DNA of 64,000 nt from Niallia sp. XMNu-256 (GCF_036670015.1 NZ_CP137636.1:3636501-3700500); one strand, 5' to 3'. Shown: positions 8,309 through 16,561, numbered from the stretch's first letter. The notes: a model not told the origin generated them from the letters alone. A program made the numbers and translations.

Positions 8309-8957
8309 CGATTTTTGGAGTCCCATATGGTTATCCTTGAAAATAGCTACAATTGCGGGCATGGTTGTGATTGTCATTGGAACTTTGGCTGGGCGACTTT
8401 TAGCGAGAAGAGATTTTAAAGGTAAGGCTGTTTTGGAAACCATTCTTATGCTCCCAATGGTTCTCCCCCCTACTGTTGTCGGATTTTTCCTCATAGTCAT
8501 TTTTGGAAAAAATAGTATTGTTGGACAAGCAATAGAGTGGCTTTTTGATGGGCCGATTATTTTCACATGGTGGGCGGCTGTCATTGCATCGATCGTTGTC
8601 GCCTTCCCACTTATGTATCAATCTGCAAAATCTGGATTTCAAGAGGTCAGCCTTGATATTGAAGACGCTGCAAGGGTAGATGGTGCGAATGAATGGAGAG
8701 TTTTCTTATTGATTTCGATTCCTCTCGCTTCAAAGGCGCTTATTTCGGGAAGCATCTTAAGCTTTGCCCGAGCATTAGGTGAGTTTGGTGCTACCTTAAT
8801 GTTCGCTGGTAATATTCCAGGGGAAACCCAAACGATTCCTACAGCAATTTATATTGCGATTGACTCTGGCAATATGACATTGGCATGGATGTGGGTGATT
8901 TCAATTGTTATTATTTCCTTCATCATGCTGCTGACTGTCCGGGTCAGAGACAAATAA
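8289..8957 (+). CDS. modB: Molybdate ABC transporter permease ModB
   Basis: The membrane channel of the molybdate importer, 222 residues with five to six transmembrane segments. The permease-ATPase contact loop is visible as EDAARVDGANEWRVF, and the ModB-typical RALGEFGATLMFAGN follows. I chose the ATG at 8289; a TTG at 8280 is closer to the AAAGG site and is an alternative. It needs a ModC-type ATPase, which is not adjacent here; B. subtilis has a similar modA-modB pair. A terminator begins at its stop codon. Confidence 0.95.
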   Translation: MDLLLSNDFWSPIWLSLKIATIAGMVVIVIGTLAGRLLARRDFKGKAVLETILMLPMVLPPTVVGFFLIVIFGKNSIVGQAIEWLFDGPIIFTWWAAVIASIVVAFPLMYQSAKSGFQEVSLDIEDAARVDGANEWRVFLLISIPLASKALISGSILSFARALGEFGATLMFAGNIPGETQTIPTAIYIAIDSGNMTLAWMWVISIVIISFIMLLTVRVRDK

Positions 8958-9006
8958 AGGTACTAGGCGTATTCCAAAAAGTTGGAGTTACTTAGTACCT
9001 TTTTCT
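8956..9006 (+). terminator. Intrinsic terminator of modAB
   Basis: AAAGGTACTA and TAGTACCTTT form a 10-bp stem around a long loop, followed by TTTTCTTTATTTTT. It starts within the modB stop codon. Confidence 0.8.
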
Positions 9007-9011
9007 TTATT

Positions 9012-9040
9012 TTTATCAGGCTTAACAGGTTTCACTTTAT
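9012..9040 (-). repeat. R1 repeat remnant, copy 2 (ends only)
   Basis: Read on the minus strand it is ATAAAGTGAAAC joined directly to the right end GTTAAGCCTGATAAAA. All internal hairpins are missing. The left end supplies the TAA stop codon of the neighbouring YkvA-like gene, so the element overlaps its 3' end. Confidence 0.6.
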
Positions 9041-9540
9041 TGTAATTTCCCATCGATTTCCGCAGTGTTTACCTCTTCGCCAAACCAATTCTTGAGCTTT
9101 TCTTTTGCTTGGTTTTTCACATCATCATCAATATACATCGAAACTTGCCATAAAGCTGCAAGAAGTGCTCCTAGATCATCGGTATAGCCGATTACTGCTG
9201 CTACATCGGGGATCAGGTCTAAAGGCAAAATAAAATAACCTAATGCACCAATAATAATCGCTTTATTTTTCTTAGGTACTTCTTTCTTTTGCAACACATA
9301 ATAAAGAAGTAGAACGACATATACGGCTGATGAACCCGCTTTTTTAGCGTATTTCTTTATCTTTTTCCAAAGCCCGTCCTCCGAATAATGCTTACTAAGC
9401 TTTTGAAGGGTCTCTTCATCCATCGTTGCTGCCTCACGCTTTAACTCCACTATTTCTTCATCGCTTAGTTGAATCTCTTTCTCTTCAATTGCTTCAAGTT
9501 GCTCTTGCCCTTGGCTTTTCTTTCTAAATTTCTCAAACAT
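9037..9540 (-). CDS. YkvA family (DUF1232) protein
   Basis: A 167-residue protein with a charged N-terminal half and a C-terminal DUF1232 core (GALGYFILPLDLIPDVAAVIGYTDDLGAL), the hallmark of the YkvA family of small membrane-associated proteins. Function is unknown. I chose ATG 9540, preceded by GGAGGGAG, over an in-frame start at 9582 without a ribosome site. Its stop codon is contributed by a repeat remnant. Confidence 0.88.
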   Translation of the reverse strand: MFEKFRKKSQGQEQLEAIEEKEIQLSDEEIVELKREAATMDEETLQKLSKHYSEDGLWKKIKKYAKKAGSSAVYVVLLLYYVLQKKEVPKKNKAIIIGALGYFILPLDLIPDVAAVIGYTDDLGALLAALWQVSMYIDDDVKNQAKEKLKNWFGEEVNTAEIDGKLQ

Positions 9541-9810
9541 TGATCTCCCTCCGATGTACTGCTTATAAACATAAGATACCACATATGTATAATACCCGCT
9601 TCCATTGAATTGAAATCAATCTATTACTATACGTGACAACGAATAGAGAAACAGAAAATTAAACTATACTTGGTTTCTAAATATAGACCAAAGTGACGTG
9701 CCTAAATATTCTCAATTGCCTTTTCTTGTTTGACTCAGTTATATGACCAAGCATGTCCACCATTCTTGAATACATTATATAGATAACTAAATTCAAGGAG
9801 TGGATTTTAA

Positions 9811-10476
9811 GTGGAAAGAAGAGATTTTTGGGATGGTATTCTTTTTGGATCTGATCGTAATCGTCATGATCGGGAAAACATTCGCGAGGAATTCGATGTA
9901 GAGTCAGAATTCGATGACAGGAGACATCACAATATGAGGTCTCATAGAGATGATCACAGGAGACATCACGATATGGAGTCTCATAGAGATGATCACAGGA
10001 GACATCACGATATGGAGTCTCACAGAGATGATGACAGGAAACATCACGATATGGGGTCTCACAAAGATGATCACAGGAGACATAGGTCAACTTGTGAAAA
10101 ACTTGCAGATATCATGGGGGGAGATGTGATTACATCGTCACCTGCTTGTGTTGTACAGCGACTTCGGAACATTGATGCCACGATCCTAGGTCGTCGAACT
10201 CAATCCCCGCTTGCCCTTCCATTTGCACTTTCCTTTGAAAATAATCAAGGTGGCGAAACTTTAAACCTTGGAGAAACAGTTATTCTTCAAAAGGAAATCA
10301 ATCGATTCCTAACCGAACTGCGTAAAAGAGGGATTATTGTTACAGCCCTTCATAACCATTGGCTGTTTGATGAGCCGCGATTAATGTATATGCACTGGGA
10401 AAACGTTGGTGATCCATTTACATTTGCCAAAAACAGCATTGAAGCAGCCAGGGATGCAGGGCTTTTTAAGAAATAG
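9811..10476 (+). CDS. DUF1259-like protein with N-terminal His/Asp-rich tandem repeats
   Basis: A 221-residue protein. Residues 30-90 consist of four 13-residue units of the type RRHHDMESHRDDH, encoded by near-identical 39-bp DNA repeats. The C-terminal part (EKLADIMGGDVITSSPAC, NNQGGETLNLGETVILQKE, VTALHNHWLFDEPRLMYMHWE) resembles the DUF1259 (LppY/LpqO) domain, including the HNH and H-W motifs. The GTG start at 9811 follows AAGGAGTGG. The His-rich repeats suggest metal binding, which is an inference. No signal peptide is seen. A hairpin terminator follows. Confidence 0.8.
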   Translation: MERRDFWDGILFGSDRNRHDRENIREEFDVESEFDDRRHHNMRSHRDDHRRHHDMESHRDDHRRHHDMESHRDDDRKHHDMGSHKDDHRRHRSTCEKLADIMGGDVITSSPACVVQRLRNIDATILGRRTQSPLALPFALSFENNQGGETLNLGETVILQKEINRFLTELRKRGIIVTALHNHWLFDEPRLMYMHWENVGDPFTFAKNSIEAARDAGLFKK

Positions 10477-10504
10477 TTAATACACTACAACCAATTACAC
10501 AAAA

Positions 10505-10540
10505 AGAGAGTCTCATCGTCGGTTATGATGACTCTCTTTT
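10505..10540 (+). terminator. Bidirectional intrinsic terminator
   Basis: AAAGAGAGTC and GACTCTCTTT form a 10-bp stem with flanking A- and T-runs, so it can act on both strands. It serves the DUF1259-like gene (+) and the small-ORF transcript on the minus strand. Confidence 0.8.
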
Positions 10541-10654
10541 CGGGTAATTGTTATTTGTTAATTGAAAAAACAAATAGGAAATATAACTGTTTAAATGGAA
10601 ACGCTCGTCAATGACAAAGTCTAAAATCGTTAATTTATTATTTTCCTTCGACAT
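10523..10654 (-). CDS. Small ORF, 43 residues, strong ribosome site
   Basis: Begins MSKENNKLTILDFVIDERF and ends YPKRESS, overlapping the terminator. GGGGAGGTG lies seven bases before the ATG, a site as strong as any in the window. I recognise no family. It lies downstream of a 23-codon ORF and a cre-containing promoter on the same strand, which suggests one short transcript. Confidence 0.5.
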   Translation of the reverse strand: MSKENNKLTILDFVIDERFHLNSYISYLFFQLTNNNYPKRESS

Positions 10655-10764
10655 CTATTTCACCTCCCCTTAACTATTATTCTTCCATACATATTAAACT
10701 TTTAAAATTCTCTTTTTAAATTTATCTCTAAAAATTCGTTATTCTTGATGATCTTTAAGCGCCA

Positions 10765-10836
10765 TTAGGATCGTTCCGAATAACCTTTTATCATGTATTG
10801 GCCCCACCTACGCCATATACTATGATGGCCACGCAT
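10765..10836 (-). CDS. Small ORF, 23 residues, behind a cre-containing promoter
   Basis: A basic, tryptophan-containing peptide starting MRGHHSIWRRWGQY. GGAGGG precedes the ATG by about five bases, and the ORF starts only some 12 bases after the predicted transcription start. No family recognised. Alternatively the transcript may be a regulatory RNA with incidental ORFs. Confidence 0.45.
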   Translation of the reverse strand: MRGHHSIWRRWGQYMIKGYSERS

Positions 10837-10854
10837 GCCATCCCTCCTAATTAA

Positions 10855-10884
10855 ATTATAGTTGAAACCGTTTACAATCATCAA
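10855..10884 (-). promoter_or_regulatory. Sigma-A promoter with an embedded perfect cre box
   Basis: Minus strand TTGATG, an 18-base spacer and TATAAT. The spacer contains TGTAAACGGTTTCA (10863-10876), which matches the CcpA consensus TGWAANCGNTNWCA at every position. CcpA bound there would block RNA polymerase, so transcription should be glucose-repressed. Confidence 0.65.
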
Positions 10885-11067
10885 GAATTTCCGTACCAAA
10901 TATTTCGACAGTTTTCCCTATGGGTGAGGGTTTTAACGTTCAAGAACGCTTAGGATCTCCTTATACATAATGCCATACTAGCTATTCTGCGCCCATTCTA
11001 ATTAGGATAAGTACCTAATTTTCTCTAATCACATAAACTAAGTGCAGTAATGAAAAAGGAGAGATCG

Positions 11068-11556
11068 ATGTTGGACCATAAAAACCCAAAAACCCTTGCA
11101 TGGCATGAAACCCTCGAAATGCATGAGTTAGTCGCATTTCAATCTATCGGACTCATGAAACTAAAAACAGGATTAGGGAATATACAGGACTCTAACTTGA
11201 AAAGGATTTATCAACAAACAATTGAAGAACTACAAATGAATTTAAAAGAACTGCTTCAATTTTATCCTGCGGCTCCCCACCCTGGTGAATCAAATGAATA
11301 CCGGGTTACAGACAGCTTCTTGGCAGGGGATTTATTAGCCTTCTCAAAAACGGCCGTAAGGAACTATGGGGTAGCCATTACAGAAACAGCTACACCGGCT
11401 TTAAGAGCGGTTCTAAAGAAACAACTAAATCTGGCCATCAATGGTCATGAAAGAATCTTCAATTATATGTATAGAAATGGGCTGTACCAATCTTATGATT
11501 TAAATAAGCTTCTTCAAAATGATATGAAGCTTGCTAGAAGAGCAATCTCCATGTGA
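11068..11556 (+). CDS. CotF-like spore coat protein
   Basis: A 162-residue helical protein of the CotF-like coat family. It has the segment TLAWHETLEMHELVAFQSIG, a central LAGDLLAFSKTAVRNYGVAITETATPALR, and a C-terminal MYRNGLYQSYDL. These proteins associate with the spore coat. The ATG at 11068 has AAGGAG six bases upstream; an earlier in-frame ATG (11050) lies before that site. A GC-rich hairpin and two copies of the R1 repeat follow. Confidence 0.8.
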   Translation: MLDHKNPKTLAWHETLEMHELVAFQSIGLMKLKTGLGNIQDSNLKRIYQQTIEELQMNLKELLQFYPAAPHPGESNEYRVTDSFLAGDLLAFSKTAVRNYGVAITETATPALRAVLKKQLNLAINGHERIFNYMYRNGLYQSYDLNKLLQNDMKLARRAISM

Positions 11557-11565
11557 TGATCACAA

Positions 11566-11608
11566 GGCGCCAGGTACCCACGCACTTTTTGGAAGTTGCC
11601 TGGCGCCC
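11566..11608 (+). terminator. Hairpin after the CotF-like gene, probable terminator
   Basis: GGCGCCAGG and CCTGGCGCC form a 9-bp GC-rich stem, but only a weak T-rich tail follows (CTAATCCCTCTTCT). It resembles the other GGTGCC/GGCGCC-armed hairpins in the window. Confidence 0.5.
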
Positions 11609-11632
11609 TAATCCCTCTTCTAATTAGGACTT

Positions 11633-11744
11633 ATAAAGTGGAAACTTCCATCAGTAGGGATTTTCTTTCATCCCCCTACCTATCTTCTTTTATTATACTT
11701 AGAATCTTGAGGTGGGGGTCCTACTGCCCGTTAAGCTTGATAAA
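11633..11744 (+). repeat. R1 repeat, copy 3 (112 bp)
   Basis: Left end ATAAAGTGGAAACTTCC, right end GTTAAGCTTGATAA. The segment between the first hairpin and the right-hand hairpin arm is shortened. It lies 41 bases before copy 4. Confidence 0.85.
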
Positions 11745-11785
11745 TCTTATTACACTAATGTTTGGACAAGTATCCGTATATAGCA

Positions 11786-11991
11786 ATAAGGTGAAACTTC
11801 CATCAGGGGGGGGTTCAATCATCCCCCATTGATGGAAACCTTTAGGCACGGCTCATACAGATGTTGCCACAGGCGTATTTAGTCTGTGTTCTTTCTTTTC
11901 TGAGCTTTACGGGTAGTTTAACCCGTCTATTTTCTTTTATTATACTTAGAATCTTGAGGTGGGAGTCTTACTGCCCATTAAGCCTGATAAA
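11786..11991 (+). repeat. R1 repeat, copy 4 (full length, 206 bp)
   Basis: Contains all three hairpins. The left one has CATC(A/-)GGGGG arms, the central one pairs around the loop between CATACAGATG and AGTCTGTGT, and the right one ends with GAGGTGGGAG...CTGCCC. It ends AAGCCTGATAA. Short open frames within it are artefacts of the repeat. Confidence 0.85.
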
Positions 11992-12239
11992 TATTTATTT
12001 CTTAACTACGTTTTTTTCAACTTGTATTCTAAATAACAGGGTTAGTATTCTCTTGTGTAATAACTCAAACTGTGACATTTGACTTTGATAGAATCCACTT
12101 TTACCCCTTTCTAGCATTTCTGTCCCCTTTTATTTACATGATTTTTCCTAAATTGACAACATATCCATGCTTGTCCATTTCAAATTATAAAAAATTACAT
12201 ATATTATCTTAAGTCTAGTGAAGGAGGAGGTGGAAGTTT

Positions 12240-12344
12240 ATGTCATATGGCGGCGGGTGCAGCAGTGGTTCTGGTTTTGCATTAATTGTTGTACTCTTCA
12301 TCCTATTGATTATTGTTGGTACTCAATTCATGAGCGGCTATTAA
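12240..12344 (+). CDS. YjcZ family sporulation protein (34 residues)
   Basis: A tiny protein: MSYGGGCSSGSGFALIV, then a hydrophobic helix, ending TQFMSGY. The glycine/serine head with YGGG and the single membrane helix are diagnostic of the YjcZ/YtzL-type sporulation proteins of Bacillales. An excellent ribosome site (AAGGAGGAGGTGG) precedes the ATG. Confidence 0.9.
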   Translation: MSYGGGCSSGSGFALIVVLFILLIIVGTQFMSGY

Positions 12345-12449
12345 GTTTTTGTTATCTTCCGGAAAAAGTTGAGTTGGATTCTAAGAAATTTAGAGTCCTC
12401 TCTTTTGATTTACAGAAAAGGACCCGATCTATTCTTCAACCCGTCTATC

Positions 12450-12498
12450 AAATGAAACTTCCATCAGTAGGGGCCTTACTGCCTGTTAAGCCTGATAA
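12450..12498 (+). repeat. R1 repeat, copy 5 (short form, about 49 bp)
   Basis: Left end AATGAAACTTCCATCAGT is fused through GGGG to CCTTACTGCCTGTTAAGC and CTGATAAA. Only the left arm of hairpin 1 and the right arm of hairpin 3 remain. Short copy 7 has the same structure. Confidence 0.75.
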
Positions 12499-12537
12499 AA
12501 AACTTTAAATTTTATCATTAGGAAAGGGGGGAACAAA

Positions 12538-12735
12538 ATGCATAGACTTATGAGACACAGAGGTCATGAAGTTGTTATTCATGGAAGAGACGGTAGAATG
12601 TTTAGAGGAGTTATGGACGGAGTAGATCCACCAAGGGGTGTTTTTATCCGAGATGGATTTGGTAGAAGAAGGTTTTTTTCATTTGTATTTGTAGCTGCTA
12701 TTTTCTCTTTTAGGGGAAGACGACGTATCTTTTAG
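12538..12735 (+). CDS. Small basic protein, unrecognised
   Basis: A 65-residue protein with an Arg/His/Gly-rich head (MHRLMRHRGHEVVIHGRDGR), a FRGVMDGVDPPRGVFIRDG strand-turn segment and a hydrophobic C-terminal helix ending RGRRRIF. The VVIHGRDGRMFRGVM stretch recalls small Sm-like beta barrels, but this is weak. GGAAAGGGGGG lies seven bases before the ATG. It is probably a spore-related small protein, judging by its neighbours only. Confidence 0.7.
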   Translation: MHRLMRHRGHEVVIHGRDGRMFRGVMDGVDPPRGVFIRDGFGRRRFFSFVFVAAIFSFRGRRRIF

Positions 12736-13013
12736 GAATCTTCTTTAAGTATGTTCACAGAGAATGACACAGACCTTTCTTTACGTCCTATATCATTATT
12801 GCTACTTTGTTTTCCGAACGCTACTATTTTTAAATGGGAAAACACCTGTCAATTAGTAGAGATTAGAGGATGAGCATAAACATTAAATTCGACAATCAGC
12901 CTTCCCCTTCCATTTTCATAATATATGGAGTGTAGTAACTGTAACCATCGCTCATCCTCATTTACATAATGATCAAGACAAGACGAGTTAGTAATTAATA
13001 GTATGACAAACAT
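12732..13013 (-). pseudogene. Possible disrupted gene with an in-frame TGA
   Basis: From an ATG at 13013 (AAAGGTTG seven bases upstream) a frame runs 54 codons to TGA (12849-12851), then continues in the same frame for 38 codons to TAA at 12732. Both halves look protein-like (GRLIVEFNVYAHPLISTN, then SHLKIVAFGKQSS and SVSFSVNILKEDS). No family recognised. It may be a decayed gene of about 93 residues, or chance. Confidence 0.35.
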
Positions 13014-13161
13014 TTTGCTACAACCTTTTTTTCATAAACCAAGAAAACTCATGACTCCAAACCTAGAGGAATTTGCTTTTGGTTAAGCTCTAAATCCTTA
13101 GTCATATTTTTTCTTTATCAACATATGTTCTTTCGACGACATAAATAGGAAGGTGAGCCTA

Positions 13162-13545
13162 ATGGAGATACCTGTTACTGGTTTTATCATTGAGTCATCT
13201 GATTTAAATAAACACGGTGAACATTCGCATGCTTTATACCTTACTTCTTGGGATGGAAGACCCGTTCATAGGCATCATTTCTCAGGGGTTACCTCTGTTA
13301 ATGATGGACATGATCATAGGTATGCTGGCACAACTGAACCAGCACCTACTGGAGTACCACATACACATAAATATATGACGGTTACTGCTATCAACGATGG
13401 ACATAGACATGAGATTCGGGGTGTTACAGGGCCAGCCATTCCTTTGCCTGAGGGAGGTCATTATCATAACTTTCGCGGAGTTACAACGGTAAATGGTATT
13501 CATCCCCATTCACATAAATACAGTGGCAATACTAGTCCCGGTTAA
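13162..13545 (+). CDS. YmaF family protein
   Basis: A 127-residue protein matching Bacillus YmaF. It starts MEIPVTGFIIESSD and has LYLTSWDGRPVHRHHFSGVTS, AGTTEPAPTGVPHTH and GHYHNFRGVTTVNG. Histidine pairs (HSH, HRHH, HDH, HTH, HRH, HYH, HPHSH) recur about every 20 residues, suggesting repeated strands that bind metal. The role is unknown, but family members occur in spore formers. AAGGTG lies six bases before the ATG at 13162. Confidence 0.9.
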   Translation: MEIPVTGFIIESSDLNKHGEHSHALYLTSWDGRPVHRHHFSGVTSVNDGHDHRYAGTTEPAPTGVPHTHKYMTVTAINDGHRHEIRGVTGPAIPLPEGGHYHNFRGVTTVNGIHPHSHKYSGNTSPG

Positions 13546-13681
13546 ATACTGACAATGGTCTTGCTCCATTACTTTTGTGAATAGAAGCGTTTTTTATTAT
13601 TTTGACATTATAGTTAGTGTAACTAGGTCCTTATCCTACAAATTTAGGAAAAATTTTCTTTTAAAGGTGAGGATTAAATTA

Positions 13682-14188
13682 ATGACAACTCCCAATATGG
13701 ATATGAATTCCGACCATAGAATCTTTTATCTTCATGCTATCCATTCTGCATTAGAGAAAGGAATGGCTGCTAAAGAAGTCGTATGCTCCATTACTACGGG
13801 TTTTCGCTCTATTCCTTCCTTACGAACTGCCCCTGGACTTAATCCATATCATGCTTCTGTAGCAGATATCGGATATGGATTTGATGCAGCTCAAGGAACC
13901 ATTCAACGACTACTTAGTGGAGAGCGGATTCCTCTCGCAAAAGAGGTGCTGGTGTTTGACCTAGATACTTTACGGATTAGTGAAAAACAATTAAGCCCTA
14001 ATTTTGAACTAGCTGTTAAAGAGGCATCTACAGACATGTTATATCTGGTCGGGCACAGTCGATATTTAAATAATCAAATTTCCATTAGAATTAAAGAAGC
14101 CATAAGACTTGGTCAAATGCTTCTAGGTTCTGAATGGGAAATGGTTCGTTCAAGGATAAAAAACGTTCAAGCAATCCCGCGACTTTAA
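13682..14188 (+). CDS. Hypothetical protein, first of a diverged pair
   Basis: A 168-residue soluble, mixed-helix protein. ATG 13682 follows AAGGTGAGG. It shares a short motif with the next gene: here ASVADIGYGFDAAQGTIQRLLSGE, there AVSEISYGHAGIRGCIRRAFSGE. The two genes are 24 bases apart and likely arose by an old duplication. No named family recognised. They lie among spore-associated genes. Confidence 0.65.
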   Translation: MTTPNMDMNSDHRIFYLHAIHSALEKGMAAKEVVCSITTGFRSIPSLRTAPGLNPYHASVADIGYGFDAAQGTIQRLLSGERIPLAKEVLVFDLDTLRISEKQLSPNFELAVKEASTDMLYLVGHSRYLNNQISIRIKEAIRLGQMLLGSEWEMVRSRIKNVQAIPRL

Positions 14189-14212
14189 GAAGATTAACAA
14201 GAGGAGGAAATC

Positions 14213-14725
14213 ATGCCATACACACAAACGCTGAGTATGAGTGAAGAAGATCAATATCGTTTATTAGAGTGGTGGAACGCAACAGAGTCAGCTAAGGTGG
14301 TTGTTCGACATTTAGCCTCACTAGTTAGTGAGCTGCGCTTACACCCGGAATCAAGTCATACAGATGGAATGGTTCTTTTTTATCGAGCAGTCTCTGAAAT
14401 ATCATACGGACATGCTGGAATTCGGGGATGTATTCGCCGAGCTTTTTCAGGAGAATATTCTGATGGCCTTCGGAAGAATATGATCATGTGTCATAACTTT
14501 GCCCACAAATATTCGGTTGATGCAAAAGTGCTGCTTGAACGTGTAGCTAAGCAAATTACTGGAGGAGATGCCCTCCTATTGATAAGACTGATTCGTAAGA
14601 CGTTATTGAAAAATAATGAAATGTTAATTGAAATATCCCAAAAGTCTGAGGCCTTCTTTGGAAAAGAAGCCTTACATTCCTTACAAAATGAAGTAAAGCA
14701 ATCAACTACTTTACCCATAAAGTGA
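14213..14725 (+). CDS. Hypothetical protein, second of a diverged pair
   Basis: A 170-residue helical protein beginning MPYTQTLSMSEEDQYRLLEWW. GAGGAGG lies just upstream. It shares the YG...RR.SGE motif with the preceding protein. Its last codons overlap the left end of an R1 repeat (TTACCCATAAAG), so its C-terminus LPIK is partly repeat-derived. Function unknown. Confidence 0.65.
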   Translation: MPYTQTLSMSEEDQYRLLEWWNATESAKVVVRHLASLVSELRLHPESSHTDGMVLFYRAVSEISYGHAGIRGCIRRAFSGEYSDGLRKNMIMCHNFAHKYSVDAKVLLERVAKQITGGDALLLIRLIRKTLLKNNEMLIEISQKSEAFFGKEALHSLQNEVKQSTTLPIK

Positions 14726-14917
14726 AGCTTCTATTCAGCGGGAGTTTTCTTTCATCCCCAACTGATGGAAAGCCCGAGGCCTGCAGCTTGCTGGTCACAC
14801 AGACTTTGCCGTAGGTGTATTTAGTCTGTGTTCAGCTTCCGGAGCTCTACGGGCAGTTGATCCCCCACCTATCAGAATCTTGAGGTGGGAGTCTTACTGC
14901 CGGTTAAGCCTGATAAA
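14717..14917 (+). repeat. R1 repeat, copy 6 (full length, 201 bp)
   Basis: Complete three-hairpin form, from ATAAAGTGAAGCTTC to GGTTAAGCCTGATAA. The central hairpin pairs CACACAGACT with AGTCTGTGT. It overlaps the stop codon of the upstream hypothetical gene. Confidence 0.88.
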
Positions 14918-15107
14918 CATTTATTCAGTTCGCAAAATATTACATTTGGGAGTTTAGAATACCGCTTAATGTAATATTTTATGTGCAACATTTTCCTTGT
15001 TTTTAATCTTCGAATCCTGTCCCAAAGATCTTCCTTTTGATAGTAAGACTATGTGTTCCCTGCCACTATGGTCAAGAGGCGTAAGTATCAACCTAAAACC
15101 AGTGACT

Positions 15108-16097
15108 TTAAGACATTGGTGGGTTATAGTACTGTTTATACCATTGAATAAACCTTTTAATCCCCTTTTCAATCGAAATATTTGGTTGGAAGTGAATATC
15201 CTCTATTAATTCATCAATATCAGCATAGGTTTTATGAACGTCTCCAGGCTGAATGGGCAACAATCTCTTTTCCGCTTTTATGCCTAATTCTTTTTCTAGT
15301 AAATGAATTAAGTGGTTAAGTTGGACGGGCTTATTATTACCAATATTATAAACTTTGTATAAAGGATCCTTTGGAGGACCTTTTTTTATTAATAGAAAAA
15401 TAGATTGAATGACATCATCAATATAAGTGAAGTCCCGTTGCATATCCCCGTAATTGTAAACATCAATAGGCTTTTGTTCGATCATCGCCTTCGTAAAAGA
15501 ATAGATCGCCATATCTGGTCTGCCCCAAGGTCCGTAAACGGTAAAAAAGCGCAATCCCGTTGTCGGCAAGCGATATAAATGGCTATACGTATGGGCTAGC
15601 AGTTCATTGGCCTTTTTCGTTGCTGCATATAAACTTACAGGCTCATCGGTGCGATCTGAGACTGAAAATGGAATCTTCTTGTTTCCACCATAAACGGAAC
15701 TGGATGAGGCATAAATAAAATGGGAAATTTGATGTTTTTTACAGCATTCTAACAAATTTGTAAATCCCACAAGATTTGATTGGATATACGCGTGCGGATT
15801 TGTAAGGCTGTATCTAACCCCTGCCTGTGCCGCAAGATGGACAACCACCTCTAAATCATATTGATCGAAAAGGCTTTCAAGTAATTCAAGATTTTCTAGA
15901 GAGCCTTTTATAAAAGTAAAGTTGGGCTGCTTTTTTAATACGTCCAATCGGTCATGCTTTAATTGGGGATCGTAGTAGTCATTAAGATTATCCAATCCGA
16001 GAACATGATAGCCTTCGTTAAGTAAGCGCTCCGATAGATGGAATCCGATAAATCCTGCACTGCCAGTCACTAAGACGGGCTTATCCTTTTGCTGCAT
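15108..16097 (-). CDS. NAD-dependent epimerase (UDP-glucuronate 4-epimerase-like)
   Basis: A 329-residue extended short-chain dehydrogenase. It has a Rossmann motif GSAGFIG near residue 12, LGLDNLNDYYDP (typical of UDP-glucuronate epimerases), the catalytic S-S-S with YAATKK (YxxxK), and GRPDMAIYSFTKAM. It probably interconverts UDP-glucuronate and UDP-galacturonate in the cytoplasm for surface polysaccharide. It stands alone; the next genes encode coat glycosyl-transfer proteins on the other strand, which may use its product. Confidence 0.85.
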   Translation of the reverse strand: MQQKDKPVLVTGSAGFIGFHLSERLLNEGYHVLGLDNLNDYYDPQLKHDRLDVLKKQPNFTFIKGSLENLELLESLFDQYDLEVVVHLAAQAGVRYSLTNPHAYIQSNLVGFTNLLECCKKHQISHFIYASSSSVYGGNKKIPFSVSDRTDEPVSLYAATKKANELLAHTYSHLYRLPTTGLRFFTVYGPWGRPDMAIYSFTKAMIEQKPIDVYNYGDMQRDFTYIDDVIQSIFLLIKKGPPKDPLYKVYNIGNNKPVQLNHLIHLLEKELGIKAEKRLLPIQPGDVHKTYADIDELIEDIHFQPNISIEKGIKRFIQWYKQYYNPPMS

Positions 16098-16561
16098 AAT
16101 ACTCCTCCTTTTTTCTACTTTTGTATCCTATGCTTTTGAAAATCCATTTGTATAAGCATTCGTCTATCATGATCGAATTCGTCCCACCCAATTTATACCT
16201 TGATTTTATCTTGCTTCAGTAAGGCTTATCCCAATATCTGTCCTGACTAGGAAATTGTGTCTATCGTCGAACTCGCTTGATCAAAAACGTTAAAAACTCA
16301 CAAATCTTACCAGAGGCCCAGGCTATTCAACGGGGGCTGGCCCCCCAATGAAACATATGACCCTTTGGCATTAACCCGCACTTATAGATGTGGAAGACTT
16401 CCGTTGAATCGAGTTAAGAACAAGATTTTTGACTACTACCTAATGAACCTGTCCAAGCAATCCTAAGGTGACAACATAAAATGCAAAAGAGCCAGGTCAT
16501 TAACTTTTCCTAAATGTACCAATCTAAGGCTCTTAATTAATTATGTGTTGAAGGTGGGATT
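16098..16561. other. 464-base divergent intergenic region
   Basis: Separates the epimerase from cotS. It has one AAGAGCC...GGCTCTT inverted repeat (about 16486-16534) and a short GC-rich palindrome (GGGGGCTGGCCCCCC). No ORF with a ribosome site and no recognised RNA were seen. Confidence 0.4.

Noticed and set aside
9677-10090. 137-residue minus-strand ORF with CDHLCETPYRDVS repeats
   Set aside because: It is the antisense of the 39-bp repeats in the DUF1259-like gene; no ribosome site or family.
11596-12082. Two plus-strand ORFs of 78 and 73 residues
   Set aside because: They lie within R1 repeat copies 3 and 4 and share repeat-derived sequence (FIILRILRW); no ribosome sites.
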